DNA from: Sinorhizobium terangae
GTDB lineage: Bacteria > Pseudomonadota > Alphaproteobacteria > Rhizobiales > Rhizobiaceae
DNA: 64,000 bases
Assembly (NCBI RefSeq): GCF_029714365.1
Contig: NZ_CP121659.1
Span: 2,232,001-2,296,000, forward strand
Direction: 5' to 3'
The notes under the pieces are model-generated. The model made no database searches, was not told the origin of the DNA, and worked only from the letters and a program-made list of their open reading frames with translations. Positions 25,868 through 37,846 of this stretch are shown here, piece after piece. How positions within the stretch are numbered: the stretch's first letter is position 1; the number at the start of each line of letters is the position of its first letter. A program made the position numbers and the translations under genes.

Positions 25868-26689
25868 TCAGCGTTTCAACTGGAACGTATGCTCGATAGC
25901 CGGGAAGGTCCGCGCCTTCACCTCGTTGGCATAGTCCTCGACCGCCTTCGAGATCGCTGGAGCGAGCTCGGCGAAATGCTTGACGAAGCGCGGCTTGAAA
26001 TCGTTGAAGATGCCGAGCATGTCGTCGGAGACGAGGATCTGGCCGTCGCAGGCGGGGGATGCGCCGATGCCGATGGTCGGCGAACGCAGGGTAGCGGTAA
26101 TCTCGCGCGCGACCGGTTCGACCGTGCCTTCGACGACGATGGCGAAGGCGCCGGCATCGTCGATCGCTTTGGCGTCGCGGCGGATCTTCGCCACTTCCTT
26201 CTCGTTGCGGCCGACCGAACGGTAGCCACCGGTGGTGTTGACGAGCTGCGGCATCAGGCCGACATGGCCGAGCACCGGAATGCCGCGGCTGACGAGGAAA
26301 TCGACCGTCTCGGCCATTTCCGCCCCGCCTTCCAGCTTCACCGCGCTGCAGCCGGTTTCCTTCAGGATGCGCGCGGCGCTGCGGAAAGCCTGCTCCTTCG
26401 ATTCCTGATAAGAGCCAAAGGGAAGATCAACGACGATGCAGGAGCGCTCGGAACCGCGCATCACCGCCTGGCCATGCGCGATCATCATGTCGAGCGTGAC
26501 GCCGACTGTGGTGTCGAGGCCATAGAGCACCATGCCGAGCGAATCGCCGACGAGCAGGAAATCGACGTGCGGATCAAGCAGGCGCGCGATCGGCGTCGTA
26601 TAGGCGGTGAGGCTGACGATCGGGCGTTCACCCTTCAGGGCTTCGATATTGGCGGGGCTCAGCCGCCGCTTCGCGGTGTGTACGCTCAT
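25868..26689 (-). CDS. panB: Ketopantoate hydroxymethyltransferase PanB
   Basis: First enzyme of pantothenate (vitamin B5, coenzyme A precursor) synthesis: it adds a hydroxymethyl group from methylene-tetrahydrofolate to 2-oxoisovalerate. The 273-residue protein shows [31 protein letters not shown] (Mg and substrate site), [14 protein letters not shown] and [15 protein letters not shown]. It starts two bases after panC, so the operon order is panC then panB. Confidence 0.95.
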   Translation of the reverse strand: MSVHTAKRRLSPANIEALKGERPIVSLTAYTTPIARLLDPHVDFLLVGDSLGMVLYGLDTTVGVTLDMMIAHGQAVMRGSERSCIVVDLPFGSYQESKEQAFRSAARILKETGCSAVKLEGGAEMAETVDFLVSRGIPVLGHVGLMPQLVNTTGGYRSVGRNEKEVAKIRRDAKAIDDAGAFAIVVEGTVEPVAREITATLRSPTIGIGASPACDGQILVSDDMLGIFNDFKPRFVKHFAELAPAISKAVEDYANEVKARTFPAIEHTFQLKR

Positions 26690-26691
26690 TC

Positions 26692-27567
26692 TCAGGCTAC
26701 CTTTGCAAAATGGGCGGATTTCGGTGCGATCACACGGTTGTCGAGCAGCTTCGTGGTACCGAAGCGGACGAACAGCAAGAGCAGAACCGGTTTCTCGCCG
26801 ATTTCCTCGATCGGTTCCAGCGTTTCCGGATCGCGCAACGCGACGACCTCCGGTCGCGCCAGCGGTTCTGTGGACAGAAAGTCGAGAACACCTTTCTCGA
26901 CGGCAGCAGGGTCGGTCAGGCCGCTGGCGATCAGCCGTTCGGCCTCGCCCAGCGCCTTGGGCACAATCGCCGCGGCGCGACGCTCGTCGGTGGTCAGATA
27001 GACATTGCGCGACGAGCAGGCGAGCCCATCGGCCTCGCGCACCGTCGGCACGCCGGTCACCGAGACGGGCTGCGCCAGATCCTCGACCATGCGGCGGATG
27101 ATCTGGAGCTGCTGGAAATCCTTCTCGCCGAAATAGGCGCGGTCCGGCTGAACGATATTGAAGAGCTTGGTGACGACCGTCGCGACGCCGGCGAAATGGC
27201 CTGGCCGGACCGAACCCTCGAGCTCCGAGCCGAGCTTCGGCACGTCGACCACGGCCTCCATCGGACGCGGATACATGTCGGAAACACCGGGCGCGAAGAG
27301 AAAATCGACGCCGCCCTCGGCAAGCATCGCCTGGTCGCGCGCAAGATCGCGCGGGTATTTGGCAAGATCTTCGCTCGGTCCGAACTGCAGGGGATTGACG
27401 AAGATGCTGGCGACGACCACGTCGTTCTCACCGCGCGCGCGGCGGACAAGTTCCATGTGGCCGACGTGAAGATAGCCCATGGTGGGGACCAGACCGATAC
27501 TCTTGCCCGCGCGCCGATGCTCGGCGAGAGCCGCGCGCAGTTCGGCGATGGTGGTGATCGTTTTCAT
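26692..27567 (-). CDS. panC: Pantothenate synthetase PanC
   Basis: Joins pantoate and beta-alanine with ATP to give pantothenate. The 291-residue protein carries [19 protein letters not shown] (nucleotide-binding HIGH-type motif), [37 protein letters not shown] and [11 protein letters not shown] (KMSKS-equivalent region). The ATG at 27567 follows GGAGGGTCC. Together with panB it supplies the whole committed branch except ketopantoate reduction. Confidence 0.95.
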   Translation of the reverse strand: MKTITTIAELRAALAEHRRAGKSIGLVPTMGYLHVGHMELVRRARGENDVVVASIFVNPLQFGPSEDLAKYPRDLARDQAMLAEGGVDFLFAPGVSDMYPRPMEAVVDVPKLGSELEGSVRPGHFAGVATVVTKLFNIVQPDRAYFGEKDFQQLQIIRRMVEDLAQPVSVTGVPTVREADGLACSSRNVYLTTDERRAAAIVPKALGEAERLIASGLTDPAAVEKGVLDFLSTEPLARPEVVALRDPETLEPIEEIGEKPVLLLLFVRFGTTKLLDNRVIAPKSAHFAKVA

Positions 27568-27772
27568 CTTCGGACCCTCCAATCCGCCGGGGCGCGGGCG
27601 TACGCGCCCCGTTTCGCCATATGGCCCCTTGTGAGCCCCGCGAAAAAGGCAACTGCACAAATTTTGGCTTGCAAAGCTCTATCTTGTGCAGCGCAAAAAG
27701 ACAAATGGAAATGGTGCGTGAAGCCGGATTGCAGGGTCCAAAAAGCAGGCCGGATCAGCGGCCTACCCGATT

Positions 27773-28372
27773 TCAATCGAACTTGACGAGATTCAGCGCG
27801 GGCAACGGACCGCCGGGAAACTGCGTGAGCTTTCCGCCAACCGAGAGCGGGCCGAGATCGATGCCGAAGAAGCCCAGCCGGTCGATCAGCGCGCCGACCT
27901 CCGCCTTGGCGGCGGCGTCATCGCCGGAAAAGAAGAGCACGCGGCGGCCGCCTTCTGCCTTCGGATCGCCGGAAACGAGGTGTGGCTGCAGATGATTGAG
28001 GGCCTTGACGACGCGCGCACCCGGGACGAGGCCGGCGAAGACCTCACTCGAGAGCCGACCCTTGAGCTCGGCGGGCTTGAAGAGCGGCGCTTCGATCGGA
28101 TTGTTTGCGTCGATGACGATCCGGCCGTTCCAATCCGGCAGACCGGAAAGCGCCTTGGGCAGCTTCGACCAGGTGACCGCGACCAGCACGAGATCGGCGC
28201 TTGCGGCCTCTTCGCGTGTTCCTGCGGTGATGTAAGGGGCGAGTTCGCCGGCAAGCGCTTTCAGGCTCTCCGGCCCACGGCTGTTGGAAATGATCGCCGG
28301 GATCTCCGCCCGGGCGAGCGCCCTGGCAACGGCCGCCCCGATGTTGCCGGATCCGATGATGCCAATGGACAT
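27773..28372 (-). CDS. NADPH-dependent F420 reductase-type oxidoreductase
   Basis: A 199-residue Rossmann-fold protein of the 'NADP oxidoreductase coenzyme F420-dependent' family. The dinucleotide motif GIIGSGNIGAAVARALA is at the N-terminus, SNSRGPESLKAL follows where NADP phosphate contacts lie, and VIDANNPIE is the next conserved block. Rhizobia are not known to use F420, so it probably acts on another substrate with NADPH. The ATG at 28372 follows AAAGGAAG. A broken SDR gene lies directly upstream in the same direction, suggesting a former redox operon. Confidence 0.82.
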   Translation of the reverse strand: MSIGIIGSGNIGAAVARALARAEIPAIISNSRGPESLKALAGELAPYITAGTREEAASADLVLVAVTWSKLPKALSGLPDWNGRIVIDANNPIEAPLFKPAELKGRLSSEVFAGLVPGARVVKALNHLQPHLVSGDPKAEGGRRVLFFSGDDAAAKAEVGALIDRLGFFGIDLGPLSVGGKLTQFPGGPLPALNLVKFD

Positions 28373-28404
28373 GGCGACTTCCTTTCAAGTTGCCAGTCGC
28401 TGCG

Positions 28405-28806
28405 ACCTGAGGCGGTGAAGCCGCCGCCAGCGACGATGTCGGCGCCCGTGATGAAGGCGGCATCGGGGCTCGACAGAGAGGCAACGACGCTCGCGATCTC
28501 GTCCGACTTACCATGGCAGCCGATCCGGGCCGACGATCGTGGAGACCGGCCCGCCGTCGGCGTTCATGTCGGTGACGTTCAGACCGGGATCGCGCACCAG
28601 CTGCAGGTGAAGCCGGCGACCGCACCTCGGTCAACTGCAAAGCGAGGCGGTCGGCGTAGCGACATCGAGCTGCCGACATGGATAACGCGCCCGCCCGCCT
28701 TCGTGTTGCGCACCGCCTCCTGCGTGGCAACGAAGACGCCGGTGACATTGACCGCGATCATGCGATTGTAACCCGCCTCGGTGATCTCGTCGATCGGACC
28801 GTCGAA
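28405..28806 (-). pseudogene. Broken short-chain dehydrogenase (SDR) gene
   Basis: Fragments of an SDR lie in two frames. From 28806: FDGPIDEITEAGYNRMIAVN, VTGVFVATQEAVR and AGGRVIHVGSSM. The catalytic YxxxK segment is damaged (RRPPRFAVDRGAVAGF), and the frame stops near 28579. Another frame, from 28512, resumes with GKSDEIASVVASLSSPDAAF and ITGADIVAGGGFTA, the normal C-terminal end. The N-terminal TGxxxGIG cofactor motif is missing. At least one frameshift and several deletions are needed to explain this. Confidence 0.8.
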
Positions 28807-28965
28807 CGCGAGCGGCCGGCGGAACGTTTGCCGGAAGCATCGGCTGAACTGCGGTTGAAAGCCGCTGCGCGAGCACCAGTTTAAACTCGTCTCCGCCTGT
28901 CGGCTGGCGAAGCCGCGTTTCGTCCTTGGTTCGTAGAAACAACTATCCGTCACGAGGAACGTCCC

Positions 28966-29370
28966 ATGCGCATGATTTTTGTAAACCTGCCCGTCAAAAA
29001 CCTGGAAGCCTCCCGGACCTTCTTTTCCGCCCTCGGCTTCACCTTCAACGAGCAGTTCTCGGACGACACGGCCGCCTGCATGGTGATCGACGACAATATC
29101 TTCGCCATGCTGCTGACCGAGCCTAAATTCCGCAACTTTATCACCGGGGAGATCAGCGACACGGCCAAGGGCACGGAAGTCATCACCGCCCTTTCCGCCA
29201 CAAGCCGCGCCGAGTGCGACGACATGCTTGCCAAGGCGCTCGCCGCCGGCGCCAAGCCGTGGAAGCCGGCAATCGACTACGGCTCGATGTACGGAATCAG
29301 CTTCCAGGATCTCGATGGCCATGTCTGGGAATTCATGTGGATGGACATGTCGGCCGAGCAGGCGGCGTGA
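28966..29370 (+). CDS. VOC-family (glyoxalase-like) protein
   Basis: A 134-residue protein of the vicinal-oxygen-chelate fold. It opens MRMIFVNLPVKNLEASRTFF, has a repeat of the beta-alpha-beta-beta-beta unit, and ends SFQDLDGHVWEFMWMDMSA, where the Glu of HVWEF is the usual metal ligand. Substrate unknown. The ATG at 28966 follows GAGGAACG. Confidence 0.85.
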   Translation: MRMIFVNLPVKNLEASRTFFSALGFTFNEQFSDDTAACMVIDDNIFAMLLTEPKFRNFITGEISDTAKGTEVITALSATSRAECDDMLAKALAAGAKPWKPAIDYGSMYGISFQDLDGHVWEFMWMDMSAEQAA

Positions 29371-29497
29371 CTGGCTGAGCCAGTGCGGAAAACGGCGCGC
29401 TGGAAATGCCCAGCCGCTCAAGAGTCTCTTTGCGACGCCGACGCGTCCGCGTCGCGATAGACTCAAATCGCGCCCTAGCATGCCGCTGCTGCGCTTC

Positions 29498-31681
<2,184 letters not shown>

Positions 31682-31683
31682 TT

Positions 31684-31787
31684 ACTGCATGATTCCTTAA
31701 AGCGGAATCCGCTTTAAGGATAGAATGATGCAGCAATTCAAAGTGCTACAGCAATCTTCTGCGTTCTCAAGAGATACGGCGCTGTAG
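31684..31787. repeat. RIME1-like intergenic element, copy 1
   Basis: A 104-base unit opening ACTGCATGATTCCTTAAA and closing CGGCGCTGTAG. It holds two nested palindromes: CTGCATGATT with near-matching AATGATGCAG around TTAAAGCGGAATCCGCTTTAA, then CTACAGC ... GCTGTAG. The same unit recurs at 59117-59221. The wording matches the Sinorhizobium RIME1 mosaic element as I recall it. Confidence 0.75.
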
Positions 31788-31818
31788 CGTGATCGGCGCT
31801 ATGGAAAATCAGCTGTGA

Positions 31819-33492
31819 TCAGCCGCTTCCGGCAAGCAACCGCGCTGCTGCCGCCCTCGCCTCCTCGGTGATCGAGGCGCCGGCAAGCATGCGGGCGATT
31901 TCTTCCGTACGCGCCCTGTCGTCCATGCGGGCGACGCGGGTGGCGATCATTTCGGATTTTTCCGCCGACGGGCCCTTGGAGATCAGAAGATGCGTCGCCG
32001 CGCGCGCCGCCACTTGCGGCGCATGGGTGACGGACAGCACCTGGACATTCCTGGAAAGCCGCTTCAGCCGCTGGCCGATGGCATCCGCAACCGCCCCGCC
32101 GACGCCGGTGTCGATTTCGTCGAAGACGAGTGTCGGCGCCGAGCCGCGATCGGCAAGCGCCACTTTCAGCGCCAAAAGGAAGCGCGATAGCTCGCCACCG
32201 GAGGCGACTTTCATGATCGGCCCTGGCCGGGTGCCGGGGTTTGTCTGGACATGGAATTCGACGACATCGATGCCGTCGGCAGTCGGTGACGACGGATCGC
32301 TCGCGACCTCGACCATGAAACGCGCCCGTTCGAGCTTCAATGCCGGCAGTTCCGCCATCACTGCCGCCGAAAGCGCGTCTGCAGTGTGGCGGCGCTTCTC
32401 CGACAGCGACCGGGCCGCGGCATCGAACGCCGCCCTTGCCTCCCCCACCTGCACTTCCAGCTGCTTCAACTTCTCCTCGCCGGCATCGAGATCGGCGAGG
32501 TCGGCGATCATGCGGACAGCAAGCGCCGGCAGTTCCGTAACCGGAACCGAATATTTGCGGCTTGCAGCACGCAGCGCGAAGAGCCGCTCCTCGGCGCGCT
32601 CCAGTTCCTTCGGATCGAATTCGGTGTTGCGCAGCGCCCGCTCCACCGCCATCTGCGCGTCCGAAAGCTGGTTCAACGCTCCATCCAGAAGCTCCACGGT
32701 CTCTTCGAGGAGCCCCGGGGCCTCATGGCTCTTGCGCTCGAGCCGCCGGACCAACGAGGCGATTAGCGGAACGGGCGAAGTATTGCCGCTGAGAAATTCC
32801 GAGGCCTCGCTGATATCGCCGGCGATCCGCTCAGCCTTCATCATCCGCGCGCGGGCTTCGGCCAGTTCCTCCTCTTCGCCGTCGCGCGGCGAAAGTGTCT
32901 CCAGCTCTTCGACCGAGGAGCGCAGATAGTCGGCTTCGCGCGCCGCCGCCTCGACGCGCTCGCGGTGTTTCTTGAGATTGCGTTCCGCGTCCCGCCAGCC
33001 GCGGTAAAGCGCACCAACCTCTTCCGCCGCCTCCGATGTCCCTCCGAAAGCATCGAGCAGCGCGCGGTGCGCATCGGTGTCGACCAGCGCCCGGTCATCA
33101 TGCTGGCCGTGGATTTCGACGAGCGTCTGGCCGAGCTGACGCATCAGTTGCACGCTGACCGGCTGGTCGTTGACGAAAGCTTTGGTACGGCCATCGGTCG
33201 ACTGCACGCGGCGGAAAATCAGATCACCGTCGTCGTCGATGCCGTTTTCGCGGAGCATCAGCCGCGCCGCGTGGCCGGTCGGGACATCGAAGACCGCGGT
33301 CACTTGTCCCTTGTCCTCGCCGTGGCGCACGAGCGAGCCGTCGCCGCGGCCGCCGAGCGCCAGCGACAGGCTGTCGAGAAGGATGGATTTGCCCGCGCCG
33401 GTTTCGCCGGTCAGCACGGAGAGCCCGGCTTCGAAGGTGAGGTCAAGCCGTTCGATCAGGACGATATCGCGGATCGAGAGCTGCGCGAGCAT
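31819..33492 (-). CDS. recN: DNA repair protein RecN
   Basis: An SMC-like ATPase for double-strand-break repair, 557 residues. Walker A is GETGAGKS (29-36), a long coiled coil fills the middle, and the ABC signature (VASGGELSRFLLALKVALAD) precedes Walker B (TLVFDEIDTGVGG). It starts 36 bases after the bamD stop with AAGGAAGA as ribosome-binding site, so it is probably read from the bamD transcript. I saw no clear SOS box in front of it. Confidence 0.95.
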   Translation of the reverse strand: MLAQLSIRDIVLIERLDLTFEAGLSVLTGETGAGKSILLDSLSLALGGRGDGSLVRHGEDKGQVTAVFDVPTGHAARLMLRENGIDDDGDLIFRRVQSTDGRTKAFVNDQPVSVQLMRQLGQTLVEIHGQHDDRALVDTDAHRALLDAFGGTSEAAEEVGALYRGWRDAERNLKKHRERVEAAAREADYLRSSVEELETLSPRDGEEEELAEARARMMKAERIAGDISEASEFLSGNTSPVPLIASLVRRLERKSHEAPGLLEETVELLDGALNQLSDAQMAVERALRNTEFDPKELERAEERLFALRAASRKYSVPVTELPALAVRMIADLADLDAGEEKLKQLEVQVGEARAAFDAAARSLSEKRRHTADALSAAVMAELPALKLERARFMVEVASDPSSPTADGIDVVEFHVQTNPGTRPGPIMKVASGGELSRFLLALKVALADRGSAPTLVFDEIDTGVGGAVADAIGQRLKRLSRNVQVLSVTHAPQVAARAATHLLISKGPSAEKSEMIATRVARMDDRARTEEIARMLAGASITEEARAAAARLLAGSG

Positions 33493-33528
33493 CCGGTTTC
33501 AGATCTTCCTTGTCGAGCGCCGAGCAGG

Positions 33529-34395
33529 TCAGGCGCCGATGAGCCTCTTGCCTGCGCGCGCAATCCAGGACGTACCGCTTTCGCGCGGCTCAAGTCCGCC
33601 CGACTGCAGCAGTTTGTAGGAATCGGCATACCACTGGCTGTCCGGATAATTGTGCCCGAGCACCGCCGCCGCAGTCTGCGCTTCCGCCGTTACACCCATG
33701 GCGTAATAGGCCTCGACGAGTCGGGCAAGCGCTTCTTCGACCTGGTTCGTATTCGGATACTGCTCGACTACCGTGCGGAACCTCGAAACGGCCGCAAGAT
33801 ATTCCTTGCGCTCGAGATAGTAGCGACCGACCTGCATTTCCTTGCCGGCGAGCTGGTCGCGGGCGAAACGGATCTTCGCCTGGGCGTCCTCGACATAGTC
33901 CGAGTCCGGATATTTATCGATGACCGTCTGCATCGCCTCAATCGCCTTCGAGGCCGCCTTCTGGTCCTGCGTTACCGACGGAATCTGCTTCGTATAGGCG
34001 AGACCCTGAATATATTGCGCATAGGCCGCATCGTCCGATTGCGGGTAGAGGTTCAGATAGCGGCTGGTGGCGTTGATTGCGTCCTGATACTGGCCGTTGC
34101 GGTAGGCGACGAAGGCGTTCATCACCAGAGCCTTGCGGGCGTACTCGGAAAACGGGTGCTGGCGGTCGAGCGCTTCGAACTTGCGCGCCGCTTCCGTCGT
34201 CTTGCCGGCGTTAAGGTTGGCAAGGCCCTGGTTGTAGAGCACCTCCGGCGGATCGGTTTCCGCCGCGAGCTTGGTGATATCGATATCCGGGTCGTTCTGG
34301 CAGGCTGTGATCAGGCTGCTGCCAACCACAGCCGCAACAACGACCGCGGCAACGCGCACTGATTTTCTCATATCGAGCGAAACTGCAAGAACCAT
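33529..34395 (-). CDS. bamD: Outer-membrane assembly lipoprotein BamD
   Basis: Essential lipoprotein of the BAM complex that inserts beta-barrel proteins into the outer membrane. The 288-residue protein has a lipobox LITAC near residue 31 and TPR repeats covering the rest ([54 protein letters not shown]). I chose the ATG at 34395 because GGGAA lies eight bases upstream; starts at 34413 and 34371 are also in frame. Confidence 0.94.
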   Translation of the reverse strand: MVLAVSLDMRKSVRVAAVVVAAVVGSSLITACQNDPDIDITKLAAETDPPEVLYNQGLANLNAGKTTEAARKFEALDRQHPFSEYARKALVMNAFVAYRNGQYQDAINATSRYLNLYPQSDDAAYAQYIQGLAYTKQIPSVTQDQKAASKAIEAMQTVIDKYPDSDYVEDAQAKIRFARDQLAGKEMQVGRYYLERKEYLAAVSRFRTVVEQYPNTNQVEEALARLVEAYYAMGVTAEAQTAAAVLGHNYPDSQWYADSYKLLQSGGLEPRESGTSWIARAGKRLIGA

Positions 34396-34611
34396 CGAAT
34401 ATTCCCGTTTCATTCGGCGGACCGCATCCCGCCAGACCTGCGCGTTTTAGAGCAAGTTGCCTCAAGATCGCAATGTCATGATCAGCAATTCATGCAAATT
34501 TGTGGCGGTATGCAGTGCTGTGCGCGTTTTCCACGGATAAAAGCCGTCCAATACTTGGCGCGGAAGGATATCTCGGCTCCCAAATGGGCTGCCGAGAATC
34601 ACCCCGCACAA

Positions 34612-34636
34612 TGAAAATGCCGGCCTTTCGGCCGGC
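34612..34636 (-). terminator. Terminator of lpxC
   Basis: Stem GCCGGCC / GGCCGGC (34619-34625, 34630-34636) with a four-base loop, followed on the minus strand by ATTTTC. It lies 27 bases after the lpxC stop. Confidence 0.85.
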
Positions 34637-34662
34637 GACTGGAGAAGAACTGACTTTTATTG

Positions 34663-35616
34663 TTATGCGGACCAGGGCGCAAAGCCCGGAGCTGCGACGG
34701 CGACCATGTCGCGCGAGCGGGTGCGCTGACGCGGTGTTGCCGTTTCGACGACCTCGTAGGCGGTGGGGTCGCTCAGCAGGGCCTTCAGCGCGTTCGCATT
34801 CATCTTATGGCCGCCGCGATAGGAGCGATAGCAGCCGATGAACGGAGCGCCGGCCAGCGAAAGATCGCCGACGGCATCAAGGGTCTTGTGGCGCACGAAC
34901 TCGTCCGCATAACGCAGCCCTTCGACATTGACCACCGTGTTGTCGTCCGAGATCACCACCGAGTTTTCGAGCGACGAACCAAGCGCAAAGCCGCCGGCCC
35001 ACAGCCGTTCGACGTCGCGCATGAAGCCGAAGGTGCGTGCGCGCGACAGTTCCCGCTTGAAGACGGAAGGCGTCATGTCGCCCTTCCAGGCCTGGCGGCC
35101 AATCAGCGGGCAGTCGAAGTCGATCTCGACCTCGAAGCGCATGCCGTCATAGGGCGTGAACTCCGACCAGGAAGCGCCCGAGTCGATGCGTACCGGCTTG
35201 ATGATGCGGATATAGCGGCGCTTGACGGCCAGTGCCCTCAGGCCGACCTGTTCGATCGCGTCGATGAATGGCTCGGAGCTGCCGTCCATGATCGGCATTT
35301 CAGCGCCATGAACCTCGACGAGCAGGTTATCGAGACCGAGCGCATAGATCGCTGCCATTACATGTTCGACCGTGGCGATCGACGTTGCCGACGAGAAGCC
35401 GAGAACCGTGCAGAGGTCGGTGTTGCCGACCTGCGACGAGACGGCTCTGAACTCGGCAACGCGGCCGCCGGCGAGAACGCGCTGAAACACGATGCCGGCG
35501 TCGGCCTCCGCCGGATGGAAGGTGATCGACACTTCCGCGCCGGAATGGACGCCAATTCCCTTCAGCGTTACCGGGTTCGCAATCGTCGTCTGAAACCCGA
35601 GGAGCTCAATTCCCAT
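34663..35616 (-). CDS. lpxC: UDP-3-O-acyl-N-acetylglucosamine deacetylase LpxC
   Basis: Committed step of lipid A synthesis, a zinc-dependent deacetylation in the cytoplasm. The 317-residue protein has zinc ligands in VEHVMAA (His85) and RHKTLDAVGD (His and Asp near residue 240), and the MDGSS loop after the first domain. I chose the ATG at 35616 (MGIELLGFQTT), the family's usual start; a frame from 35664 is longer. The gene has its own terminator and a 300-base leader, so it is a separate unit beside ftsZ, as in many proteobacteria. Confidence 0.95.
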   Translation of the reverse strand: MGIELLGFQTTIANPVTLKGIGVHSGAEVSITFHPAEADAGIVFQRVLAGGRVAEFRAVSSQVGNTDLCTVLGFSSATSIATVEHVMAAIYALGLDNLLVEVHGAEMPIMDGSSEPFIDAIEQVGLRALAVKRRYIRIIKPVRIDSGASWSEFTPYDGMRFEVEIDFDCPLIGRQAWKGDMTPSVFKRELSRARTFGFMRDVERLWAGGFALGSSLENSVVISDDNTVVNVEGLRYADEFVRHKTLDAVGDLSLAGAPFIGCYRSYRGGHKMNANALKALLSDPTAYEVVETATPRQRTRSRDMVAVAAPGFAPWSA

Positions 35617-35916
35617 TCTCGTCTTCACTTTCACTCTATGCGGCCCTGGCACTCGATAAGCCATCGGCCAAACGCACGAGGGAAGCAGCGATGCTCAAGG
35701 CGCAAGTCGGACGTTCCGAGGAACGGCCCCGATTGGCCGAAACCTCGAATCTCCGAACTAACAGCGCCCGATCGAATCGTATGCGTCCCCAATTCCGATG
35801 CTGAAAATATGATTTTGGAGGCACCATTCCAAATCACTGTTCGTTTCGCATTGTTACGCAATTGTCATGCGCGCAACATAATTTGCAAGCCATTGAAATA
35901 ACGAATAAAATCGAAA
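35617..35916. promoter_or_regulatory. Leader region of lpxC
   Basis: Three hundred bases between lpxC and the ftsZ terminator, AT-rich around 35800-35915. It should hold the lpxC promoter. I could not single out one promoter or a regulatory structure. Confidence 0.4.
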
Positions 35917-35942
35917 AATGCCCGGGCGGTTGCCCGGGCATT
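35917..35942 (-). terminator. Terminator of the dcw cluster after ftsZ
   Basis: A perfect 11-base-pair stem AATGCCCGGGC / GCCCGGGCATT (35917-35927, 35932-35942) with a GGTT/AACC loop; on the minus strand it is followed by TTTTTC. It lies 30 bases after the ftsZ stop and closes the cluster. Confidence 0.92.
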
Positions 35943-35971
35943 CGGCAAGGTGAAGGAACAGTCCTTCAAAA

Positions 35972-37744
35972 TCAGTTCGACTGGCGGCGAAGGAATGCCG
36001 GGATTTCGAGCTGATCATCTTCGTGCGAGCGCGCCTGCGGCGAGACGCGGCCGTGATCGTCAAGTTGACCGCGACGCGGTGCGTAAAGGCTCGCTTCCGG
36101 CGAAAGCGGGCGGCGCTGCTGGGACGCAGGGCTCGGCGCTGCCGCCGTCATGTCGGCCGACACACCGTGGTCGTCATCGTCGCGGCGGGAAAGCGAATTG
36201 GTGATTCGCTTCAGGAGCCCCATCGGCCCGCGCTCTTCCTGGTGAGCAGGGGCGGCATGCGCGCGGTGATCAATCTCAGCCTTCACGACCGGAGGAAAAT
36301 CCTCGACCTTCGGCATGCGCACCGGTTCGGCATGCTGGCGCATGACCGGAGCAGGCTCGTGGCGAACCGGCTGCGGCTGCACCTGCGGCTGGACCTGTGC
36401 CTGCACCGGCATTTCGACCGGACGCTGCACCGGCGGGGCCTGACGCACTACGGGAGCGGCCTCCACCGGCGCGGCGCCGGCGAAAAGTTTGCTTTGGGGC
36501 CGAAAGGCTTCTTCCTGCACGTGCTGTACCGGCGCGGCGACCTGGGCACGGGTGGCGATATCGAGCTCGCGCTCCATCTCGGCCTCGCGGATTGCAAGCG
36601 CGATCTGGTCGACGGTGTTTTGCTGCGGCACGGGCTGAGCGACCGGCTGCGGCTGCGGTGCCGGCGGCTGGTGCTGGGCGGCCGGCTGCGGCTGGGCCGG
36701 GATTGCGGCGGACGGGCGTACGATCGGCTTCGGCGCTACCGGACGAAAGTCAGCAGTGCGACCGGCCACCTCCGCAGCCGTGCGATCGATACCGGTTGCA
36801 ACAACGGAAACGCGGATCAGGCCTTCGAGTTCTTCATCGAAGGTGGCGCCAAGGATGATGTTGGCGTCCGGATCCACTTCCTCGCGGATGCGTGTTGCAG
36901 CCTCGTCGACCTCGAAGAGCGTGAGGTCGCGACCGCCGGTGATGGAAATGAGCAGGCCCTGCGCACCCTTCATCGAGGTTTCGTCGAGCAGCGGGTTGGC
37001 GATTGCAGCCTCGGCGGCGGCCATTGCGCGGCCTTCGCCCGATGCTTCGCCGGTGCCCATCATGGCGCGGCCCATTTCGCGCATCACCGAGCGGACGTCG
37101 GCGAAGTCGAGGTTGATCAGGCCTTCCTTGACCATGAGGTCGGTGATGCAGGCAACACCCGAATAGAGGACCTGGTCGGCCATGGCGAAGGCGTCCGCGA
37201 AGGTCGTCTTGTCATTGGCGATGCGGAAGAGGTTCTGGTTCGGGATGACGATCAGCGTGTCGACCGACTTCTGCAGTTCGGCAATGCCCTGATCGGCAAG
37301 CCGCATGCGGCGCTGGCCTTCGAAGTGGAACGGCTTGGTGACGACGCCGACGGTCAGGATGCCCTTGTTGCGGGCCGCCTGGGCGACGATCGGAGCCGCA
37401 CCCGTGCCGGTGCCGCCGCCCATGCCGGCGGTAACGAAGCACATGTGCGTGCCATTCAGGTGATCGATGATCTCGTCGATGCACTCCTCGGCGGCCGCGC
37501 GGCCGACTTCGGGCTGCGAGCCGGCGCCGAGACCTTCGGTAACCGCAACACCCATCTGGATGATCCGTTCAGCCTTGGTCATGGTAAGCGCCTGCGCGTC
37601 CGTGTTGGCGACGACGAAGTCGACGCCCTGCAGGCCCGCGGTGATCATGTTATTGACGGCGTTGCCGCCGCCGCCACCGACGCCGAAGACCGTGATGCGG
37701 GGCTTCAGCTCGGTAATATCCGGCTTTTGCAAGTTGATGGTCAT
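35972..37744 (-). CDS. ftsZ: Cell division GTPase FtsZ
   Basis: Tubulin-like GTPase that forms the division ring. The 590-residue protein has the tubulin signature GGGTGTG (109-115), the synergy-loop region [11 protein letters not shown], and a C-terminal peptide [10 protein letters not shown] that binds FtsA and other partners. Between the GTPase domain and this tail is a disordered linker of over 200 residues rich in Pro, Gln and Ala, much longer than in E. coli but usual in rhizobia. It lies 102 bases after ftsA, enough for an extra promoter. Confidence 0.97.
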   Translation of the reverse strand: MTINLQKPDITELKPRITVFGVGGGGGNAVNNMITAGLQGVDFVVANTDAQALTMTKAERIIQMGVAVTEGLGAGSQPEVGRAAAEECIDEIIDHLNGTHMCFVTAGMGGGTGTGAAPIVAQAARNKGILTVGVVTKPFHFEGQRRMRLADQGIAELQKSVDTLIVIPNQNLFRIANDKTTFADAFAMADQVLYSGVACITDLMVKEGLINLDFADVRSVMREMGRAMMGTGEASGEGRAMAAAEAAIANPLLDETSMKGAQGLLISITGGRDLTLFEVDEAATRIREEVDPDANIILGATFDEELEGLIRVSVVATGIDRTAAEVAGRTADFRPVAPKPIVRPSAAIPAQPQPAAQHQPPAPQPQPVAQPVPQQNTVDQIALAIREAEMERELDIATRAQVAAPVQHVQEEAFRPQSKLFAGAAPVEAAPVVRQAPPVQRPVEMPVQAQVQPQVQPQPVRHEPAPVMRQHAEPVRMPKVEDFPPVVKAEIDHRAHAAPAHQEERGPMGLLKRITNSLSRRDDDDHGVSADMTAAAPSPASQQRRPLSPEASLYAPRRGQLDDHGRVSPQARSHEDDQLEIPAFLRRQSN

Positions 37745-37846
37745 ATCACTGTTCCTTCTCGTTTTCTGGCCGCCTTGCCGAGCCGGCCAAATCCTTCAAA
37801 ACTCAAACACCTGTTACGTCCGACGCCCCTGCGGCATCGGCGAAGC

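Noticed and set aside
27773..28372. A true F420-dependent pathway
   Set aside because: The family name derives from archaeal and actinobacterial relatives; no F420 synthesis gene is in the window, so NADPH use with another substrate is more likely.
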